DNA of 64,000 nt, taken from positions 5,838,001 to 5,902,000 of the forward strand of contig NZ_CP049783.1 in NCBI RefSeq assembly GCF_015710975.1, written 5' to 3'. The position numbers and the translations under genes were made by a program. The notes under the pieces are model-generated. The model saw only the letters and a list, made by a program, of their open reading frames with translations. It ran no database searches and was not told the DNA's origin. This DNA is from Paenibacillus polymyxa. Its GTDB lineage: Bacteria; Bacillota; Bacilli; Paenibacillales; Paenibacillaceae. This document shows positions 35,000-43,526 of this stretch, piece after piece (within the stretch, counting starts at the first letter, position 1; every line of letters begins with the position of its first letter).

Positions 35000-36159
35000 G
35001 CATCATGACTTTGTATTTGAACAGTAAGAAGCAACTGGAGGAACGTGACATATATGAACGCATGATCGCAGAAGGCAAAAGGCTGGGGCTGGATATGTAT
35101 GTATTCACTCCTGCGGATGTCCATAAGGATCGCAGACTGCTCCTTGCCCAAATTTATGATCCACATAGCGGTAAATGGACTCGAAAATGGCGGGAATTTC
35201 CGGATATGATTTTCGACCGCTGCCGAGTGCAGCGCAGTGAGCGGTATCGTCAATTAAAGAAATTCCGATTGCAGTATACAGACCTTGTTTATTTAAACCG
35301 ACCGCTGAGCAATAAATGGGCCATTCATCAGCAGCTTGCGAGAAAGGCTGCCTTTCGCCCCCATCTGCCTGCAACAGAGCCGTTCGATGGATTTCATAGT
35401 GTAAAGCGAATGCTCAAACAGAATTCACTAGTATACCTCAAGCCAATTAACGGCACAGGAGGCCGCGGCATTTTACGCATTGAGCCTGTTAACAAGCAGA
35501 GTGGCCTGTATCTGATTGAGGGACGCAATCGCAAGCGCCATATTATTCCCCAGCAACGGGTACGTCTGGATCGTCTGGAGCCGCGTCTGAGCAGCTGGAA
35601 CATGGATAACTATATTGTTCAGGAAGGCATTCCTGTGCAGTTGCCGAATGGCAGGGTCCATGATTACCGTATGCTGGTACAGAAAAATAGCCAGGGAGTA
35701 TGGGAGCTAACGGGATGTGCCGGGCGCATCGGGGCACATCGGAGTGTCACTTCCAACCTGCATGGCGGAGGCAAGGCAGTACCGATGAAGCAATTGCTGA
35801 CGCAATGGATTCGTGATGAAGGCCACAGAGAGAAAATCATCAAGCAAGGGGAAAAGCTCGGACTGGACATTGCTGCATATCTGGAAGAAAGCTATGGGGC
35901 ATTATGTGAGCTTGCGCTCGATTTGGCAATTAATAAGGACGGTCATATCTACGTGCTTGAGGTCAACCCGAAGCCGGCTCGCGAGGTATTTTCACGCATT
36001 GGCGAAAAAGAAACCTATCGTCGTGCCATCACCAAACCTATGGAATATGCCCTATGGGTCTACCACACTCAGATTAATCCGAAGCCGCAGACGGAACAAA
36101 AAGCAGAAGAACAAACAGAAGATAAGACAGAAAGTAAAGCAAAGGAAGGCTCCGCCTAA
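34981..36159 (+). CDS. YheC/YheD family ATP-grasp protein 5, charged tail
   Basis: A 392-residue short-form member. It starts with a GTG with GGAAGGTGG 6 bases upstream. The nucleotide loop LKPINGTGGRGILRI has Arg where the other four have Lys. YRMLVQKNSQG and the end DLAINKDGHIYVLEVNPKPA follow; one acidic ligand position reads Asn (AIN rather than GID), while the EVN pair is kept. The last 35 residues are a Lys/Glu/Gln/Thr-rich tail absent from the others, and the stop codon lies in the loop of the operon terminator. Confidence 0.86.
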   Translation: MPKPVLGIMTLYLNSKKQLEERDIYERMIAEGKRLGLDMYVFTPADVHKDRRLLLAQIYDPHSGKWTRKWREFPDMIFDRCRVQRSERYRQLKKFRLQYTDLVYLNRPLSNKWAIHQQLARKAAFRPHLPATEPFDGFHSVKRMLKQNSLVYLKPINGTGGRGILRIEPVNKQSGLYLIEGRNRKRHIIPQQRVRLDRLEPRLSSWNMDNYIVQEGIPVQLPNGRVHDYRMLVQKNSQGVWELTGCAGRIGAHRSVTSNLHGGGKAVPMKQLLTQWIRDEGHREKIIKQGEKLGLDIAAYLEESYGALCELALDLAINKDGHIYVLEVNPKPAREVFSRIGEKETYRRAITKPMEYALWVYHTQINPKPQTEQKAEEQTEDKTESKAKEGSA

Positions 36160-36184
36160 GTGGCTGCCTTCCTTTGTTTTGTTA
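36139..36184 (+). terminator. Terminator of the ATP-grasp operon
   Basis: A perfect 10-bp stem AAAGGAAGGC (36141-36150) with GCCTTCCTTT (36166-36175), then GTTTTGTT. The stop codon of gene 5 is in the loop. Confidence 0.8.
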
Positions 36185-36261
36185 TCTGCTTAACATCGTT
36201 TGCATGTATTATTTATATGGTACGCCACAGCGATTTATAACACTTATCTGCGTTTTCACCG

Positions 36262-36963
36262 TTACTCTGCGTTTTTATAAAGCGTAAGCAACTGCGTAAA
36301 GTCTGTAATAATCGCATCGGACCCTTCCAACTCATCATTCACACCAAATCCAGCATAAGCACAGCCGATCACTGTCTGTCCGTTCTTTTTGCCAGCTTCC
36401 ACATCTGAGGAACGATCTCCTACCATCCATACATTCGAAATATCGTGCTTGCTCAACAGAATTTCTAGCAAATTCACTTTGGAAAGCGTACTGTATTCCC
36501 CAGCGCTGTACAGTCCTTCAAAAATAGGAACCATTTCATACGCTGCAGCGATCCCCTTTACATAATCCTCCAGCCCGTTACTGGCTACGAATAATCGGAC
36601 ACCTTGCTCATGAAGTGCCTGAAGTGTTTCTTTTACATGTGGATACAGAGCATGACTTCCATTCTTCAATCCCTCCAGCTCCAGCTGAAGCAACAACTCG
36701 TCCGCTCTTCTGTGAGCCGCTTCACTGGCTTCTGGCATCACTCTTCTCCAGATTTCATCCAGCAGCATACCCAAACTATTCAAAATAAGCTCCTCGGGAG
36801 GAGTCTCTCCTTCATAAAGCCCTTCGGCGCGCAGCGTATCAAACAGCTTGTGGTACGCAGGAAGCAGCAGCGTCTCCGTCTGGAAAAGTGTACCATCCAT
36901 ATCAAATACCATAGCCTCAGGTTTCTTCAACACAGGTGCATTGTTCATGTAGTTATCAGTCAT
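36262..36963 (-). CDS. HAD-superfamily phosphatase, Cof/PGP type
   Basis: A 233-residue HAD hydrolase. Motif I FDMDGTLFQTE holds the nucleophile Asp and acid/base Asp, motif II is FVASNG, the Lys is in TLSKVNLLE and motif IV is GDRSSDVEAGKKNG. A helical cap sits between motifs I and II (about residues 25-90), as in phosphoglycolate phosphatase-like members. The substrate is unknown; a sugar phosphate would suit the neighbouring glycosyltransferases. The frame extends to 37035 but the ATG at 36963 follows AGGAAAGGA directly, so it is preferred; the ATG at 36948 is an alternative. Confidence 0.83.
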   Translation of the reverse strand: MTDNYMNNAPVLKKPEAMVFDMDGTLFQTETLLLPAYHKLFDTLRAEGLYEGETPPEELILNSLGMLLDEIWRRVMPEASEAAHRRADELLLQLELEGLKNGSHALYPHVKETLQALHEQGVRLFVASNGLEDYVKGIAAAYEMVPIFEGLYSAGEYSTLSKVNLLEILLSKHDISNVWMVGDRSSDVEAGKKNGQTVIGCAYAGFGVNDELEGSDAIITDFTQLLTLYKNAE

Positions 36964-37046
36964 TCCTTTCCTATGTAAGTTTACACTCCAACCCCTCTCA
37001 TGATAAGCAATAAGAGAGGTCTGTGTAAACCTCATTGCGCATACCG

Positions 37047-37709
37047 TTAACTCTTATATTTTTTTAGAATAGTCCTAAAACAATGTAAACCGCCCCACAT
37101 ATCTGTGTGTAGAGCCCCCCGTGGAAGCTTAAGATCCACACCACTCCAATATGAAAACCCCGCTTCTTCTATCCATTGTTCCATCGTTGAAAGATCCACT
37201 GTAGGATAATCAAATGTCAACAGAAGCATGCCGTCATCCCGTAAAGTTCGGTGAAATTCACGCAAGGCTGCCAAAGATTCATCGGGGGTTAAGTGCTCCA
37301 ACACTGATATACATACAATTTTGTCAAAACTGGAATCTTCATAGGGCAATGCGGTCAGATTGGCATGTGCGGAGTGGAGCCGAACCGGTAAAATCTCCTG
37401 AATGCGCTCAGCAGCCTCCTCCCCAATATCCCGCCGCACCTCAGCCAAGATGGCATCTACAGAAACGATGCGTATATCCAAATCGCAGGCATAAACCTGA
37501 GCGCAACGGCGGGCAAGCTCGAATTTGAACGGGTGCGGTATTCCACAAGCCGCGTCCAATACTGTATCTTGCCCGGACATAAATTGGAGACACCACTCAT
37601 ACTCATAGGGACGACTCCACCAGCTTTGAGGGAGTCTGTAAATCATATTGGACGAATTGGGATCAGAATATACAAAAAAGCGAGACAGATACGGGTCAGC
37701 CATATTCAT
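37047..37709 (-). CDS. Class I SAM-dependent methyltransferase
   Basis: A 220-residue methyltransferase of the Rossmann type. Motif I is VLDAACGIPHPFKFE (Gly-rich loop), the acidic end of strand two is YACDLD, and post-motif FDKIVCISVLEHL is typical of the methyltransferase-11 group. The acceptor is not predictable. AAAGGAGG lies 8 bases before the ATG. It follows the glycosyltransferase-methyltransferase fusion by 24 bases on the same strand, so the two are probably one transcript, with the HAD gene after it. Confidence 0.84.
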   Translation of the reverse strand: MNMADPYLSRFFVYSDPNSSNMIYRLPQSWWSRPYEYEWCLQFMSGQDTVLDAACGIPHPFKFELARRCAQVYACDLDIRIVSVDAILAEVRRDIGEEAAERIQEILPVRLHSAHANLTALPYEDSSFDKIVCISVLEHLTPDESLAALREFHRTLRDDGMLLLTFDYPTVDLSTMEQWIEEAGFSYWSGVDLKLPRGALHTDMWGGLHCFRTILKKYKS

Positions 37710-37733
37710 GAATGTAGCCTCCTTTGGAGATGT

Positions 37734-40577
37734 TTAGATTACTCTTGCTACACAGCATAATTCATGACCCCGTTTCTCACCTTGAAGCTTAGCCAACAAT
37801 CCCATTTGCTCTGTAAAGGCAAGCTCACCGTACAAAGGATGTGCTTGCAGCAAGGCATCCAAACCAGCAGGAAGCTGGCGGGTGAACAAAGCCACCGGGC
37901 GCAAGCCGGACTTTTCCAGCAAGAGCGTCAGTGTATGATCCGAATAATGGTACAAATGATCTTCCTCCGTAAATAAAGGTGAGTGAACGCCATAAGCCTC
38001 GTTGGTAAACGAATTTTTATTGGGCACCGTAATATATAACGTTCCGTCAGGTTGAAGTTGTTCACACAAATCCGTCAAAAATGCGACCGGGTCCGCGATA
38101 TGCTCCAGCACATGCCAGCATGCGATGGCTTCGTATTGGTGCTCCAGAGGTAAGTCCGCTTCTTCCTCTAAACTTTCAGTCTCAATCGCTTCCTGATCTT
38201 TATAATCTTGGTTAATTTCTAGAGATTGTTGAATTTGAGCATCTAGCTCTGTTTCACCGTTCCAATAACCTGGTAATAATTCCACCTCATATTTGCATTT
38301 GGCATAGGCACGCGATTCACTGGACGGCTCAATGCCCACTGCATTCCAGCCAGCTTGAAGGGCAGCATGGATAAATTCTCCAGTCCCTGAACCAATCTCA
38401 AGCAGCTTTCCTTTTTTGGGACTGAACATATCGAGCAGCATAAGTCCAAAAAGCGCATGATCCCCATAGGTAGACGCCGCTGCACTATCCCGCATAGCAA
38501 CCCAATTGGCATTATAAATCTCTGCTATCATTTTCTCAGACTGAATATGATCCACATCCTTACGAAAAACCAATCCACAGAAGCCGCATCCCATCAAGGT
38601 AAAGTGTTCATAATTGTGAAATACTATCGTGTCGGCTGAGCCACACAATTTGCATTTTACGCTCTGTTCTGCTCCTCTCCCCTTCTCCTTACCATAAGAA
38701 ATAACCTTGGCTTCACCTTTAATTTGGAGATCGGGTTTGTTCATGACCTGCACACTGGCCACCTTGGCGACATCCAAGTCGTTCGCCTGCTGCGCAGGTT
38801 CATATTCTGGTGTAGGTTCTTTTTCTGTGTTTTTGTTGTCCTGATCGACCCAGAGTGTAAGTCGTGGATTCGGGTCCAAAATGGATTCATATTGCTCTTT
38901 CCATCCATAACGAGCACTTGGGTCAAGCAGCTGGTACCGCTCAAATTTAGCCATGCGAATAGCAGGTGTATACCAACCCCAATGTTGAATACGGTAGTTG
39001 CTGATCTCTGTGGGAAGGTCAAGTACATTTTCGGGTAATCTCCCACAGTGCAAGGACTGCTCCTTCCATTTATAAGGGAACCCCTCTTTATAGCGAATTA
39101 AAAAAGGACGGTAATACCGATGAGCCTGCCAATACTCATCATCACGGTAATGCGTCGAAGACCACATATCAAACAACCTGAAACAAATCGTATCCGCTTT
39201 CGTTCCCGCTAACAAAGAATGTACCCCTTGGGCAAAGCGGGATTCGAACATTTCGTCAGCATCCATGCTTAATATCCATTCGGGAGAAGAAGCCAATGTC
39301 TCTCTCCACTGCTGCTTTCGAAGTTCGACTTCATTGATAAAAGAGGGTGTTTCATTGCGGATCAGACGCAGAGGGATTCCTTGTAAGATTTCCCGGCACA
39401 ACGCTCCGCTATCGTCATGACTACCATCATCAATAATGACTGCTTCATCAATGTATTCCCGGTGACTCAGCAGCACGTCTGTAAGCTTGCGATCTGCCTC
39501 ATTGCATACCGTCATGGTCAGCGTCAATTTAGGATTAGAGACAGGCGGTGTATAAAGCTCACTTTGTCGTGGACCAGTGAACGCCGGGGGTACAACAAAC
39601 GAATCTGCCGTGTACTTGGCAAAGACAGCAGTTTCGCGGAGATCATCGGGTATAACTGGAGGTTCGTTGAATTTAGGGGTTCTTGACGATGCTGGACGAT
39701 TGAAGGCTGGAGAGCTTGGAGAAATATCGGAGTGTTCCGCATGTGTTACATGCTCTGGGCGGTTCGATGTAAAGTACTTTAGAGTGAATAATAGCTGTTC
39801 TGCCTTCATTCGATCGGCTTCCCGATATAGATGCATTGCCGGATAGTGTGTGTCTACAAAAAGTGGAAATCCAAATGCAGCCGCTCGAATACAAAAATGT
39901 CGATCTTCTCCCCAATAAGAAACGTTTTTGATTTTACCAAAATGAATCCCTGCTTCCAGCGCCCGTCTGCGGATTAAGGTACACGCCCCTAGACCACCCA
40001 CCTCATACAAACCTGGAACATGCAACTGGTGTATAAAATGCAACTCACGTTGCGCTCGCTCCTCTGCGGACAACACTTCGCCATCTTCACGATGGAACAA
40101 GTTATATTCATCACTAACCCACACTTGAGGCAATAGCGGTCCTTCCGGTTGCCAGCGTGTCCAGAAAATCTCTGATACAATATCCTTCTCCGTCTCCACC
40201 AGCCTGCACAAGGTACGGGAATGGAGAACCAGGTCTGAATCGACCAGAAACAACGCGTCATAATTGTGCTGAAGTGCATAATCAATAAGACGATTTTTAA
40301 AGCCAGCCACTTTCCAGACAAGAGCAGGCGGCCAATAATGAGTGTGCTCATCACTTCGGTTCTCCACTTGCTGCGAGCCTGTTAACAAGGGTAAAACCCG
40401 TCCCGGAAGTCGATTGGAAAAGTCAACTAGCCACTGGCTTGAAATCGGATTGTCATTATCATCGACAAACAAATAATCCGGTAGTACGTCAGGTGCCTCC
40501 AGACGCTCCAATGCTTGAAGGAACAAAGACAAAATTTCCGGCTTCTGGTGCACCGGGCTGCCGATTAGTATACGCAT
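37734..40577 (-). CDS. Trimodular protein: two glycosyltransferase domains and a methyltransferase
   Basis: A 947-residue cytoplasmic protein with several enzyme modules. Residues 1-270 are a GT-A-type glycosyltransferase-like domain (MRILIGSPVHQK, DALFLVDSDLVL with a DxD, WGEDRHFCIRA). Residues about 348-590 are a second GT2-like domain (LTMTVCNEADRKL, VIIDDGSHDDSG, ILSMDADEMF). A low-complexity linker leads to a zinc ribbon (CKLCG near 640, CGFCG near 662) and a SAM methyltransferase (LLEIGSGTGEF near 730, ACWHVLEHIADP near 820). A charged Glu-rich insertion lies at about 775-805 inside the methyltransferase. GGAGG lies 9 bases before the ATG. I infer a role in building and methylating a surface glycan, since coat genes lie on both sides. 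The exact product is unknown. Confidence 0.85.
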   Translation of the reverse strand: MRILIGSPVHQKPEILSLFLQALERLEAPDVLPDYLFVDDNDNPISSQWLVDFSNRLPGRVLPLLTGSQQVENRSDEHTHYWPPALVWKVAGFKNRLIDYALQHNYDALFLVDSDLVLHSRTLCRLVETEKDIVSEIFWTRWQPEGPLLPQVWVSDEYNLFHREDGEVLSAEERAQRELHFIHQLHVPGLYEVGGLGACTLIRRRALEAGIHFGKIKNVSYWGEDRHFCIRAAAFGFPLFVDTHYPAMHLYREADRMKAEQLLFTLKYFTSNRPEHVTHAEHSDISPSSPAFNRPASSRTPKFNEPPVIPDDLRETAVFAKYTADSFVVPPAFTGPRQSELYTPPVSNPKLTLTMTVCNEADRKLTDVLLSHREYIDEAVIIDDGSHDDSGALCREILQGIPLRLIRNETPSFINEVELRKQQWRETLASSPEWILSMDADEMFESRFAQGVHSLLAGTKADTICFRLFDMWSSTHYRDDEYWQAHRYYRPFLIRYKEGFPYKWKEQSLHCGRLPENVLDLPTEISNYRIQHWGWYTPAIRMAKFERYQLLDPSARYGWKEQYESILDPNPRLTLWVDQDNKNTEKEPTPEYEPAQQANDLDVAKVASVQVMNKPDLQIKGEAKVISYGKEKGRGAEQSVKCKLCGSADTIVFHNYEHFTLMGCGFCGLVFRKDVDHIQSEKMIAEIYNANWVAMRDSAAASTYGDHALFGLMLLDMFSPKKGKLLEIGSGTGEFIHAALQAGWNAVGIEPSSESRAYAKCKYEVELLPGYWNGETELDAQIQQSLEINQDYKDQEAIETESLEEEADLPLEHQYEAIACWHVLEHIADPVAFLTDLCEQLQPDGTLYITVPNKNSFTNEAYGVHSPLFTEEDHLYHYSDHTLTLLLEKSGLRPVALFTRQLPAGLDALLQAHPLYGELAFTEQMGLLAKLQGEKRGHELCCVARVI

Positions 40578-40609
40578 GTGTCAACGCCTCCATCAGGCGG
40601 AAGCCTCAT
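40565..40609 (-). CDS. Possible 14-residue leader ORF overlapping the trimodular gene
   Basis: An ATG at 40609 sits 7 bases after GGAGGGGG and opens 14 codons (MRLPPDGGVDTCVY) before a stop at 40565-40567. The stop lies just inside the trimodular gene, in another frame. The arrangement would suit translational coupling. It is too short to test by sequence alone. Confidence 0.25.
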   Translation of the reverse strand: MRLPPDGGVDTCVY

Positions 40610-40971
40610 AACCATTCCCCCTCCATGTCCTAACGCATACCATAATTGCGACCAAGCGATATGGGAGTGAGCGTGGTATGAATGGACTTACACCTGGAAA
40701 TATCAATGAAAACGACATCAATACAAAATACAATCTCCCCACTCAACGATAAAACCCATCCTGTCGCACATCCTAACCCGGAACGTCACCCACATCTTCA
40801 ATCCATACCCTTCCCCCAAACATCCAGCTTTGATTTTCTAATTTATTAGAGCAGAACTGAATTTATGATCATCATATCCCCTTTACATGTTCAAGCCGAA
40901 TTACTACATAATGAGCAAGCTATCCTAATAAAATGGAAATTATACCAAGTTTTTTGGGAGGGACAGAGAGC
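40610..40971. other. Divergent control region between the two glycosyltransferase genes
   Basis: About 360 bases with no gene apart from the overlapping leader ORF. It must hold promoters for both the leftward trimodular gene and the rightward glycosyltransferase. CATAATGAG near 40904-40912 on the plus strand resembles a mother-cell sigma -10 box, but no -35 at the right distance is convincing. No terminator or repeat was seen. Confidence 0.45.
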
Positions 40972-42045
40972 ATGGTGACTGTCAGCTTATGTATGATTGT
41001 CAAAAACGAAGAAGAAGCCCTTCATACCTGTCTGAAATCAGTCCATGACCTGGTGGATGAAATCATTATCGTTGATACTGGATCTACCGATAGAACCCAA
41101 GAGGTCGCTGCATCATTCAACGCTCGGATATACAACTTTGAGTGGTGCGATGATTTCTCCGCTGCCCGTAATTATGCGTTTGATCAGGCCACGCAAGAAT
41201 ATCAATTTTGGCTGGATGCCGATGACATACTGGAAGAAAAAGATCGACTATCCTTTCTCAACTGGAAAAAACAAGCCACCCTCTCTTATGACAGCATTAC
41301 AATGGATTATGTGCTATCCGTAGATGAACAAGGACAGCCGTTGTATAAGCTCAAAAGAAACCGAATTGTACGGCGTGATCGCAGATTCAGATGGACCGGA
41401 TTTGTTCACGAGTTCCTGAATGTAACAGGCAGCATCTTTCACAGTAATATGGCGGTGACTCATAACAAAACACGAGCTTATACTGCTCGTAATTTGCACA
41501 TATATCTCAAGCATCGGGAGCAGGGCACCGTATTTTCTGAACGAGATCACTACTACTTCGCCAATGAATTATATGATAACGGACGCACACTAGAAGCCAT
41601 TCAGCAGTACGAACATTATCTAGGGCTAAATCAAGGATGGATAGAAGATCGGATTGCTGCTTGCTTTAAGCTTGCGGATTGCTACGGTCGTCAAGCACAA
41701 AAACAGGAGCAACGGATGGTACTGCTCCGCACACTTACCCTCGATGTACCACGCGCCCAATTCTGCTGTGCTTTCGGCAATTTGTTCATTGAAGATGAGC
41801 AGTATGCTCAAGCCATTTATTGGTTTCGTCAGGCGACGCTGATTGAGCCCCCGCAAAATGTGATGGCCTTAACCAATTCGTCGTACTATACCTGGTTTCC
41901 ACACTTGCAATTATGTCTCTGTTATGACCGAATCGGTGACATCGAAAAAGCAAAATCGCATCATCGCATAGCCCAGTTGCACCATCCTACTCATCCAAGT
42001 GTTTTATATAACGAGCAGTATTTTGCACAGCTAGACCAAAAATAA
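40972..42045 (+). CDS. Family 2 glycosyltransferase with helical repeat tail
   Basis: A 357-residue protein. The N-terminal GT2 domain (residues 1-210) has SLCMIVKNEEEAL, IIIVDTGSTDRT, FSAARNYAF and the metal-binding FWLDADD. The C-terminal 140 residues form TPR-like helical pairs (FANELYDNGRTLEAIQQYEHYL and the FCCAFGNLFIEDEQYAQAIYWF pair). This layout is common in proteins that glycosylate other proteins or spore surface structures. GGGAGGG lies 9 bases before the ATG at 40972; the longer frame to 40933 is not used. It is divergent from the trimodular gene. Confidence 0.86.
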   Translation: MVTVSLCMIVKNEEEALHTCLKSVHDLVDEIIIVDTGSTDRTQEVAASFNARIYNFEWCDDFSAARNYAFDQATQEYQFWLDADDILEEKDRLSFLNWKKQATLSYDSITMDYVLSVDEQGQPLYKLKRNRIVRRDRRFRWTGFVHEFLNVTGSIFHSNMAVTHNKTRAYTARNLHIYLKHREQGTVFSERDHYYFANELYDNGRTLEAIQQYEHYLGLNQGWIEDRIAACFKLADCYGRQAQKQEQRMVLLRTLTLDVPRAQFCCAFGNLFIEDEQYAQAIYWFRQATLIEPPQNVMALTNSSYYTWFPHLQLCLCYDRIGDIEKAKSHHRIAQLHHPTHPSVLYNEQYFAQLDQK

Positions 42046-42065
42046 TATTCTGTTGAGCGCCATTG

Positions 42066-42100
42066 AAAAAGTCGATTTCTTTTGTAGAAAATCGACTTTA
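42066..42100 (+). terminator. Terminator after the repeat-tail glycosyltransferase
   Basis: A perfect 11-bp stem AAAGTCGATTT (42068-42078) with AAATCGACTTT (42088-42098), 20 bases after the stop. Confidence 0.65.
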
Positions 42101-42142
42101 TTAGCTACAATCTGCTTTGTTTACAAGTTACTAGTTTTATAG

Positions 42143-42189
42143 ATAGGAAAGGCCACCTGCACGTGATGCTTGCAGATGGCCTTTCCTAT
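42143..42189 (-). terminator. Long hairpin after the cotJ operon
   Basis: A 19-bp stem with one mismatch (42171-42189 with 42143-42161), 9-base loop, 19 bases after cotJC. No T-run follows on the minus strand, so it may act as an mRNA-stabilising end as much as a terminator. Confidence 0.6.
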
Positions 42190-42207
42190 TCGTCATACAA
42201 GACTCCT

Positions 42208-42777
42208 TCAGAACACCTTTTTCCGGTCTCTTTCTCCCTTCAAAATTTCTACTGACTCACGGAAACGCAACGAATGAATCACCTCACGTTCACGCAGAAA
42301 CTTCAAACTATCCTGCAAATCCACATCGTCTGTCAAATCAATCAGCCACTGATATGTAGCTCGCGCCTTTTCCTCTGCCGCAATATCCTCATACAGATCA
42401 GCAATCGGGTCACCTTTAGCTTGGATATAGGCCGCTGTAAAAGGCACTCCGGAAGCGTTTTGGTAAAATAACGCATGGTCGTGTGCCGCATAATATTCGC
42501 CTAGACCGGCTGCCTCCATTTGCTCCACACTCGCATCCTTGGTTAGCTTGTAAATCATAGTCGCAATCATCTCGAGGTGCGCAAATTCCTCAGTGCCGAT
42601 GTCATTGAGTACACCGATCACTTTATCGGGAATCGTATACCGCTGATTCAGATAGCGCAATGCCGCTGCCAGCTCGCCATCCGCTCCGCCATACTGCTCC
42701 ATCAGCAGTTTAGCCATATGAGGATCACATTTGCTGACACGTACGGGATATTGCAGTTTTTTCTCATATACCCACAT
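42208..42777 (-). CDS. cotJC: Spore coat protein CotJC, manganese catalase family
   Basis: A 189-residue ferritin-like protein. The start MWVYEKKLQYPVRV is the CotJC signature. Metal-ligand helices are GELAAALRYLNQ, TEEFAHLEMIA (Glu and His), AEEKARATYQWL and EREVIHSLRF (Glu and His). CotJC is incorporated into the inner spore coat and belongs to the non-haem manganese catalases; enzyme activity is not shown here. It is the last gene of cotJA-cotJB-cotJC, 40 bases after cotJB. Confidence 0.93.
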   Translation of the reverse strand: MWVYEKKLQYPVRVSKCDPHMAKLLMEQYGGADGELAAALRYLNQRYTIPDKVIGVLNDIGTEEFAHLEMIATMIYKLTKDASVEQMEAAGLGEYYAAHDHALFYQNASGVPFTAAYIQAKGDPIADLYEDIAAEEKARATYQWLIDLTDDVDLQDSLKFLREREVIHSLRFRESVEILKGERDRKKVF

Positions 42778-42817
42778 TTATGTTCCTCCTTTATACAAAA
42801 GGTTGACGATTCCCTAC

Positions 42818-43300
42818 CTATACCTGCCACGGCCAAGGTGATTGGCTCCACTCCCAAGGATACTTGGAATAGGCACGACCAAAATTCTGTAAGGGTCCAT
42901 ATAGGAGTTGATACTCGTTAGCAATCGCCGTTCTTTCCTGTGTCAGCTTGTTGAACTGTTCGATGGCCTGCAAATCATCCGGGTGTGTATCCAGATACAA
43001 ATTCAGTTCCACCAGCACAAAATCCACCGCTTGGAGCTTCTCCAATAGCGCATAAAACTGGGCATCACCCGGCTTGGTTTGAGGCGCATAGGCTTGGGGC
43101 GTATAACCTTGGATCGGTTCTCTGGGTTGACTATAGTCCTGGGCTTGATTTTGATACTGGTTCTGATATTGATATTGGTTCTGGTATTGATATGAATTTG
43201 AATAAGGGCTTTGAGACTGATTCGGCTGTTGATGTCCACCCTCAGGCTGATTTGGCTGTTGGAATTGATTTGGGGACTGACCCTGATTTGGATTCTCCAT
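42818..43300 (-). CDS. cotJB: Spore coat protein CotJB with Gln/Asn/Tyr-rich leader
   Basis: A 160-residue protein. The conserved CotJB domain is the C-terminal 85 residues (FYALLEKLQAVDFVLVELNLYLDTHPDD, then YGPLQNFGR and PWEWSQSPWPWQV). Before it lies a 75-residue leader almost made of Gln, Asn, Pro, Ser and Tyr, with a tandem YQYQNQ repeat; ordinary CotJB proteins are near 90 residues. The ATG at 43300 has GGGGGAGGCG upstream and lies one base after the cotJA stop, so cotJA and cotJB are coupled. Confidence 0.88.
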   Translation of the reverse strand: MENPNQGQSPNQFQQPNQPEGGHQQPNQSQSPYSNSYQYQNQYQYQNQYQNQAQDYSQPREPIQGYTPQAYAPQTKPGDAQFYALLEKLQAVDFVLVELNLYLDTHPDDLQAIEQFNKLTQERTAIANEYQLLYGPLQNFGRAYSKYPWEWSQSPWPWQV

Positions 43301-43301
43301 T

Positions 43302-43526
43302 TTATTCGCCTCCCCCCTGGTTTCTCCTAGGCTCATAAGGACTGTAAAGCAATGGCCATAGCGTTCCTTTCGTCAGTGCTTCCTCTGGACTGAATTGTGG
43401 CAGACCAGGGGGCTGAAATTGTATAAACAAGTTTGGCGGGAGCACATAAGTCTTGCACAGAACGGGCGGACACGGATCGAACGGGCCGACAAACGGGGCA
43501 TACTGACCTTGCTGTGGAAATTTCAC
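43302..43526 (-). CDS. cotJA: Spore coat-associated protein CotJA
   Basis: A 74-residue protein with the CotJA pattern: PFVGPFDPCPP, TYVLPPNLFIQFQPPGLPQFSPEEAL and KGTLWPLLYSPYE. It starts with GTG, with AAGGAGG 9 bases upstream. CotJA is needed to place CotJC in the B. subtilis coat. An overlapping frame (43333-43554) has no such pattern. Confidence 0.9.
   Translation of the reverse strand: MKFPQQGQYAPFVGPFDPCPPVLCKTYVLPPNLFIQFQPPGLPQFSPEEALTKGTLWPLLYSPYEPRRNQGGGE

Noticed and set aside
43130..43290. Short repeats in the cotJB leader as a CRISPR or satellite array
   Set aside because: The repeats are in frame and encode Gln/Asn/Tyr units of CotJB; units are too short and irregular for CRISPR.
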